Below are positions 4,501-7,591 of a stretch of 7,591 nucleotides of DNA, one piece after another; within the stretch, counting starts at the first letter, position 1; the number at the start of each line of letters is the position of its first letter. Made by a program: the position numbers and the translations under genes. The notes beneath the pieces were generated by a model. It made no database searches, was not told where the DNA came from, and saw only the letters and a program-made list of their open reading frames with translations. The stretch comes from Actinomycetes bacterium (GTDB lineage Bacteria; Actinomycetota; Actinomycetes; Actinomycetales; Cellulomonadaceae), in assembly GCA_023426865.1 (NCBI GenBank), contig JAEZBT010000423.1, forward strand, positions 1 to 7,591. Direction: 5' to 3'.

Positions 4501-7435
4501 CAGGGTCTACACCTACACGACGGCGGCGATCCCGGCCGGCGCGTACGAGGTGAAGGCTGCGCACGGCCTGTCGTGGAGCGAGAACTACGGCGCCGGGGGA
4601 GCGCGCGACGGGGCGAACATCCCGTTCAGCGCGCCCGGCGGCAAGCCGGTGACGTTCACGTACGACATCGCGACGCACCTGCTCACCATCGAGGTCACCG
4701 ACCCGCCGCTGCCCGGCCTCGGCCAGCAGCAGGCGCACTGGGTCGACGCGGCCACGATCGCCTGGCCGGCGGACCTCGTCGGCGACGCCGACCCCGCAGA
4801 CCTGACGTGGCGGCTGCACCACGCCCCGGACGCCTCGCTCGAGGTGGCCGACGGCGCCGTCAAGGGCGGCGAGGCGGCCGAGCTCGGCGTCCAGGCCGGC
4901 GGCCTGACGGACGAGCAGCTCGCGCGCTTCCCGCAGCTGGCGGGCTACGTCGCCCTCACGCTCGAGGCCGACCGGGCCGACGTCGAGGCGTGGCTGCGCG
5001 GCGAGCTCATGGTCGGGCAGTACGAGGGTGACGACCTGACGGCCGTCACCGGCGTGCAGATCCCCGGCGTGCTCGACGACCTGTGGGCCGCCGGCGCCGC
5101 GGACCGCGCCCTCGGCGCGCCCTGGGGGCACGGGAACCGGCCGACTCTGGCCCTGTGGGCGCCGACCGCCCAGGACGTCGCGCTGCTGCGCTGGCCGGAC
5201 GCGCCGGGTCGCAGCACTGCCGTCGACCTGTCGGCCGAGCCGGTGCGGCACGAGATGACGCGCCACGACGACGGCACATGGACGGTGCGCGGCTCGTCGT
5301 CCTGGGCGGCCGACGCCTATGTGTACGAGGTGACGGTCTACGCGCCGAGCACCGCCGCCGTCGAGGTGAACCAGGTCAGCGACCCGTACTCGGTGGCGCT
5401 GACCGTCAACTCCACGCACACGGTGCTGGTGGACCTGGACGACCGCGACTACCAGCCGCGGGAGTGGCGGTTCGCCCGCCAGCCCGACGTCGAGCCGGTC
5501 GACCAGACCATCTACGAGCTCCACGTACGGGACTTCTCGATCAACGACTCCACGGTGCCGGCGGACCTGCGCGGGACGTACCTCGCGTTCGCCCAGCGCC
5601 GGTCCGACGGCCGTGAGCACCTGCGCGACCTGGCCGACGCCGGCCTGACCACCGTGCACCTGCTCCCGACGTTCGACATCGCGACGATCGAGGAGGACCG
5701 CAGCGCCCAGGCGACACCGCCGTGCGACCTCGCGTCGTTCCCGCCGGACTCGCCCGAGCAGCAGGCGTGCATCGACCAGGTCCGCGACGCCGACGGCTAC
5801 AACTGGGGCTACGACCCGCTGCACTGGACGGCGCCCGAGGGCTCCTACGCGGTGAACCCGCACGGCGGCGCCCGCGTCGCGGAGTTCCGGACGATGGTCG
5901 GTGCGCTGCACGCGGACGGCCTGCAGGTCGTGCTCGACCAGGTGTTCAACCACACGGCGCAGAGCGGACAGGGCGCCAAGTCCGTCCTCGACCGCGTGGT
6001 GCCCGGGTACTACCACCGGCTCAACGCCGTCGGGGCCGTGGAGACCTCCACGTGCTGCCAGAACATCGCGACCGAGCACGCGATGGCCGAGAAGATGATG
6101 GTCGACTCGGTCGTCGTGTGGGCGCGGGACTACAAGGTCGACGGCTTCCGCTTCGACCTCATGGGGCACCACTCGCGCGAGACGATGCTCGCGGTCCGCG
6201 AGGCGCTCGACGGGCTCGACCGGTGGCGCGACGGCGTCGACGGCTCCGGCGTGTACCTCTACGGCGAGGGCTGGAACTTCGGCGAGGTGGCCGACAACCG
6301 CTTGTTCACGCAGGCGACGCAGGGCCAGCTCGGCGGGACCGGCATCGGGACGTTCAGCGACCGGCTGCGCGACGCCGTCCGGGGCGGTGGGCCCTTCGAC
6401 GAGGACCCGCGGATCCAGGGCTTCGGCTCGGGTGCGTACGTCGACCCGAACGGGGCGCCGGTCAACGGCGACGAGGCCGCGCAGCTCGCGCGGGCGCAGC
6501 ACGCCGCCGACCTGGTGCGCCTGGGCCTGGCCGGCAACCTGCGCGACTTCTCGTTCCTGACCAGCGCGGGCGTCGTCCAGACGGGCGCCGAGCTCGACTA
6601 CAACGGGCAGCCCGCGGGGTACGCGGAGTCGCCGGAGGAGGTCATCACCTACGTCGACGCCCACGACAACGAGACGCTGTGGGACGCGCTCACGCTCAAG
6701 CTCCCGACGGACACCCCGATGGACGAGCGCGTGCGGATGAACACCCTGTCCCTCGCGACGACGGCGCTGGCCCAGACCCCGTCCTTCTGGCACGCGGGCG
6801 CGGACCTGCTGCGCAGCAAGTCGCTGGACCGCAACTCGTACAACTCCGGGGACTGGTTCAACACCCTGGACTGGACGGGCGAGGACAACGGGTTCGGGCA
6901 CGGCCTGCCGCCCGCGGCGGACAACGAGGCCAAGTGGGTCTTCCAGCAGCCACTGCTGGCCGACCCGGCGCTGCAGCCGGGCGCCGACGACGTGGCCACC
7001 GCCACCGAGGCTGCGCAGGACCTGCTGGAGCTTCGGTTCTCGACCGACCTCTTCCGGCTCGGCGACGCCGACCTCATCGAGCAGAAGGTCTCGTTCCCGA
7101 CCAGCGGTCCCGACGCCGACCCGGGCGTGATCGTCATGCGGATCGACGACACGGTGGGCCGGGACGTCGACCGGCGCCTGGACGGCGTGCTCGTGGTGTT
7201 CAACGCCACGCCCGACGAGGTCTCCATCCCGATCGCCGAGCTCCAGGGCGACCGCTACGCCCTGTCCTCGGTCCAGCGCCACGGCAGTGACGACGTCGTG
7301 CGCGGGACGACGTGGGACCGTGCGACCGGGACCGTCACGGTGCCGGCCCGGACGGTATCCGTGCTGGTGGACGACCAGCACCGCCCCGGCTGGACGTGGC
7401 CGTGGGAGGGCGGGTGGCACTGGCCGTGGTCGTGA
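1535..7435 (+). CDS. Secreted bifunctional amylopullulanase (two GH13 catalytic modules)
   Basis: This is an extracellular starch-degrading enzyme of 1966 residues, carrying an alpha-1,4-cutting and an alpha-1,6-debranching active site in one chain. Domain order, numbered from the ATG at 1535: signal peptide 1 to about 51 (Arg-rich n-region, core AAAAGATALALAVTGVVGLL, likely cut near ATAA/DG); X25-type module 57-156; GH13 alpha-amylase module 181-625 with beta-domain to 735; Fn3/Ig-like domain 738-840; Pro-rich linker 843-855; X25 modules 857-952 and 957-1056; pullulanase N2-like domain 1057-1184; CBM48 about 1190-1300; GH13_13-type pullulanase barrel about 1322-1785; pullulanase C-terminal beta domain (DUF3372-like) to about 1950; Trp-rich tail 1953-1966. 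Both catalytic triads are intact. It is roughly twice the length of a single pullulanase. Klebsiella PulA and plant limit dextrinase resemble only the C-terminal half. Bifidobacterium amylopullulanases have a comparable amylase-then-pullulanase order. There is no LPXTG sorting signal or C-terminal membrane segment, so it is probably released. It appears to be transcribed alone. Confidence 0.93.
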   Translation: MSAATARAHAPRRLTRGGGRRAAAAGATALALAVTGVVGLLPTTATTATAADGRSPALVGSLQSEMGCPGDWQPDCAATELVETATPGVYAAELELTPEGEAPYAYEYKIALNDSWDENYGADGAAGGANIPLVVGGPTRLRVVYDDTTHRIALQPLDLAGGYTAADDALVAAPVRQAGSTEQFYFVMTDRFANADPTNDAGGLTGDRLVTGFDPTDKGFYNGGDLAGLRAQLPYIDGLGTTAIWLTPSFKNRPVQGAGTADVSAGYHGYWITDFTQIDPHLGTNAELEALIDEAHDLGIKVYFDIITNHTADVIDYAEGQYSYIDQATSPYYLADGVTPFDPAEYAGTGTFPDLSAEASFPYTPVVDPDDADVKVPAWLNDVTLYHNRGNSTYSGESTTYGDFSGLDDLMTEDQEVVDGFVDVYTSWIDLGIDGFRIDTVKHVNFEFWEDWTTEVLEYAHANGKPDFFMFGEVYDADPAKLSPYVRRTDMNSVLDFTFQSAASNFARGFAPDTLSQLFAGDDMYTTPTTSASALPTFLGNHDMGRIGYFVAGNGNGLERSELAHALMYLTRGQPVVYYGDEQGFVGLGGDKSARQTLFASQVAEYTDQQLLTGETVGSVDRFDTDAPLYEHIAELATLREATPALESGAQIERPVSGAGEESVYAFSRVLRDDKVEHLVAVNNAASDATVTVETLTPGAGFASLYGGHAAVTADADGAVELTVPAFSAVVLAADAPVAAGAGDITVDVPTPGARLTGVSPVRADVPDDVWAETSFAYRVVGSEDWTPLGTAETTTPRVFHDVAGLPAGTLVEYRAVSVDAAGTAAAASAYGSVGVAVDGVVPEDPEPQPGTGRTDLTVSIPGTLNDELGCPGDWQPDCEAIRLTHLANGVYAGTFTVPAGDWLYKIAINNTWDENYGAGGVPGGDNVPFSLAAPTEVTFVYDDATKWFTSSAQGPLITLPGSYQSEVGCPGDWQPECLVTSLQDKDGDRVYTYTTAAIPAGAYEVKAAHGLSWSENYGAGGARDGANIPFSAPGGKPVTFTYDIATHLLTIEVTDPPLPGLGQQQAHWVDAATIAWPADLVGDADPADLTWRLHHAPDASLEVADGAVKGGEAAELGVQAGGLTDEQLARFPQLAGYVALTLEADRADVEAWLRGELMVGQYEGDDLTAVTGVQIPGVLDDLWAAGAADRALGAPWGHGNRPTLALWAPTAQDVALLRWPDAPGRSTAVDLSAEPVRHEMTRHDDGTWTVRGSSSWAADAYVYEVTVYAPSTAAVEVNQVSDPYSVALTVNSTHTVLVDLDDRDYQPREWRFARQPDVEPVDQTIYELHVRDFSINDSTVPADLRGTYLAFAQRRSDGREHLRDLADAGLTTVHLLPTFDIATIEEDRSAQATPPCDLASFPPDSPEQQACIDQVRDADGYNWGYDPLHWTAPEGSYAVNPHGGARVAEFRTMVGALHADGLQVVLDQVFNHTAQSGQGAKSVLDRVVPGYYHRLNAVGAVETSTCCQNIATEHAMAEKMMVDSVVVWARDYKVDGFRFDLMGHHSRETMLAVREALDGLDRWRDGVDGSGVYLYGEGWNFGEVADNRLFTQATQGQLGGTGIGTFSDRLRDAVRGGGPFDEDPRIQGFGSGAYVDPNGAPVNGDEAAQLARAQHAADLVRLGLAGNLRDFSFLTSAGVVQTGAELDYNGQPAGYAESPEEVITYVDAHDNETLWDALTLKLPTDTPMDERVRMNTLSLATTALAQTPSFWHAGADLLRSKSLDRNSYNSGDWFNTLDWTGEDNGFGHGLPPAADNEAKWVFQQPLLADPALQPGADDVATATEAAQDLLELRFSTDLFRLGDADLIEQKVSFPTSGPDADPGVIVMRIDDTVGRDVDRRLDGVLVVFNATPDEVSIPIAELQGDRYALSSVQRHGSDDVVRGTTWDRATGTVTVPARTVSVLVDDQHRPGWTWPWEGGWHWPWS
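1703..2002 (+). repeat. X25-type starch-associated module, copy 1
   Basis: Residues 57-156 form a beta-sandwich module like the X25 domain of Bacillus acidopullulyticus pullulanase. The signature GCPGDWQPDC is at residues 67-76 (bases 1733-1762), followed by YKIALNDSWDENYG and an NIP segment. It directly precedes the amylase barrel. The two Cys of the signature recur in all copies and may form a disulfide. Such modules are thought to assist starch binding. Confidence 0.75.
2075..3739 (+). other. GH13 alpha-amylase-type catalytic module (residues 181-735)
   Basis: The barrel begins at FYFVMTDRFAN, and conserved regions follow in order. Region I is DIITNH with Asp305, Asn309 and His310. Region V is probably GLDDL at 406-410. 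Region II is GFRIDTVKH with Arg437 and nucleophile Asp439 (codon 2849-2851). Region III is FMFGEV with acid/base Glu473 (codon 2951-2953). Region IV is FLGNHD with transition-state stabiliser Asp543 (codon 3161-3163). Lys442-His443 straight after the nucleophile are typical of alpha-1,4-specific amylases and cyclodextrin glucanotransferases. The beta-sandwich after the barrel ends near residue 735. I cannot place the GH13 subfamily by eye. Confidence 0.85.
3746..4102 (+). other. Fn3/Ig-like domain and Pro-rich linker between the two enzyme halves
   Basis: Residues 738-840 look like a fibronectin III or Ig-like spacer: ITVDVPTPGARLTGVSPV, FAYRVVGSEDWTPL, then LVEYRAVSVDAAGTAAA. Residues 843-855 (PEDPEPQPGTGRT) form an acidic Pro-rich linker. 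This marks the seam between the amylase half and the pullulanase half. The Fn3 assignment rests on pattern only. Confidence 0.55.
4103..4390 (+). repeat. X25-type starch-associated module, copy 2
   Basis: Residues 857-952 repeat the module with GCPGDWQPDC at 870-879 (bases 4142-4171), YKIAINNTWDENYG and NVPFSL. The 30 bases encoding the signature differ from copy 1 at only two positions. It is the first of a tandem pair that opens the pullulanase half. Confidence 0.75.
4403..4702 (+). repeat. X25-type starch-associated module, copy 3
   Basis: Residues 957-1056 carry GCPGDWQPEC at 969-978 (bases 4439-4468), then LSWSENYG and NIPFSAP. Outside the signature it is clearly diverged from copies 1 and 2 (for example LQDKDGDRVYTYT in place of the shorter copy 2 segment), so the tandem pair is not a recent duplication. 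The period from copy 2 is 99 residues. Confidence 0.75.
4703..7384 (+). other. GH13_13-type pullulanase/limit-dextrinase module (residues 1057-1950)
   Basis: An N2-like domain (WVDAATIAWP, LTWRLHHAP) and a CBM48 (TLALWAPTAQDVALL) precede the barrel. The debranching signatures are YELHVRDFS at 1327-1335 and YNWGYDP at 1422-1428. Catalytic regions are DQVFNH (Asp1468, His1473), GFRFDLMGHH with nucleophile Asp1541 (codon 6155-6157), LYGEGWNFGE with acid/base Glu1578 (codon 6266-6268), and DAHDNET with Asp1711 (codon 6665-6667). GTFSDRLRDAVRGGGPFD at 1605-1622 and SKSLDRNSYNSGDWFN at 1761-1776 closely resemble Klebsiella PulA, which favours GH13_13 over GH13_14. Cys pairs at 1397/1412 and 1507/1508 fit an exported protein. 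Confidence 0.9.
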
Positions 7436-7463
7436 CGCCCGGCTCCCCCTGACCTGCCGGTGA

Positions 7464-7492
7464 GCCCGGGTCCGCCGACGGCGGGCCCGGGC
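7464..7492 (+). terminator. Strong GC-rich terminator-like hairpin after the amylopullulanase gene
   Basis: Bases 7464-7476 pair with 7480-7492 over 13 positions (twelve Watson-Crick pairs and one T-G wobble) around a 3-base GAC loop, starting 29 bases after the stop codon. There is no T tract, which is usual for actinobacterial terminators. Confidence 0.65.
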
Positions 7493-7509
7493 CGCGGGGG
7501 GAGCGAGGC

Positions 7510-7535
7510 GTACCGGGTCCCGCCCGGCCCGGTAC
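7510..7535. repeat. Inverted repeat with GTACCGGG arms
   Basis: GTACCGGG (7510-7517) and CCCGGTAC (7528-7535) pair perfectly. One wobble and one more pair extend the stem to 10 bp, leaving a 6-base loop. GTACCGGG occurs again as a direct copy at 7559-7566. It could be a second terminator stem or a binding site for a downstream gene that lies outside the window. Confidence 0.45.
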
Positions 7536-7546
7536 TCACGCGGCGG

Positions 7547-7591
7547 CCCCCACCCGGGGTACCGGGGCCGGCCGCCGCCGGGGGGTGGGGG
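7547..7591. repeat. Nested GC-rich inverted repeats reaching the window edge
   Basis: CCCCCACCC (7547-7555) pairs with GGGTGGGGG (7583-7591). Alternatively, CGGCGGCC (7541-7548) pairs with GGCCGCCG (7570-7577). The two pairings share bases 7547-7548 and so compete. No coding region is seen between the stop at 7435 and the edge. Confidence 0.35.

Noticed and set aside
5722..7290. A 522-codon plus-strand frame inside the pullulanase module
   Set aside because: It is an Arg/Gly/Ala-rich shadow frame caused by GC-rich codons. The main frame carries all the pullulanase motifs here.
1463..7420. An open frame of almost 6 kb on the minus strand, antisense to the amylopullulanase gene
   Set aside because: It is exactly in register with the sense codons, so a stop would need a sense TTA, CTA or TCA codon, all of which are very rare in GC-rich actinobacteria. 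Its translation is a low-complexity Arg/Val/Asp/Gly-rich string without domains, and the sense strand has clear GH13 motifs throughout.
7255..7539. A 94-codon minus-strand frame at the right end
   Set aside because: It overlaps the end of the large gene and the terminator hairpin, and has no recognisable domain or ribosome binding site.

Overview
The window is very GC-rich DNA. Codon third positions are almost all G or C, and the reading frames use no TTA and essentially no AT-ending codons. This points to an actinobacterium. The protein sequences look like those of Cellulomonas and related Micrococcales, but that placement is an inference from style and not from a database match. I see no mobile element, tRNA, rRNA or CRISPR.

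Layout: (1) The 3' part of an alpha/beta-hydrolase esterase gene runs on the + strand from the left edge to 932. (2) A short gap with a GC-rich inverted repeat separates it from a convergent small gene on the - strand (995-1351), an NTF2/SnoaL-like fold protein. (3) A 183-bp divergent intergenic region (1352-1534) holds a plausible promoter, two candidate operators and a clear ribosome binding site. (4) One very large gene (1535-7435, 1966 codons) fills the rest. It encodes a secreted amylopullulanase with two complete GH13 active sites: an alpha-amylase-type module in the N-terminal half and a GH13_13-type pullulanase/limit-dextrinase module in the C-terminal half. Three starch-associated X25-type modules flank them. 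(5) The last 156 bp contain no gene but hold a strong terminator-like hairpin and two further inverted repeats.

The large enzyme probably works outside the cell on starch, glycogen or pullulan. One active site would cut internal alpha-1,4 bonds and the other alpha-1,6 branch points, with the X25 and CBM48 modules holding the substrate. The layout of the upstream region, with an operator-like palindrome over the putative -10 and a second perfect palindrome just downstream, fits repression in the absence of maltodextrin, but no regulator is encoded here. The esterase and the NTF2-like gene show no clear functional link to it.

I found no obviously new biological system. The points most worth a second look are the two-enzyme fusion with its Pro-rich seam, the two operator-like palindromes, the tryptophan-rich C-terminal tail and the hairpin cluster after the gene.
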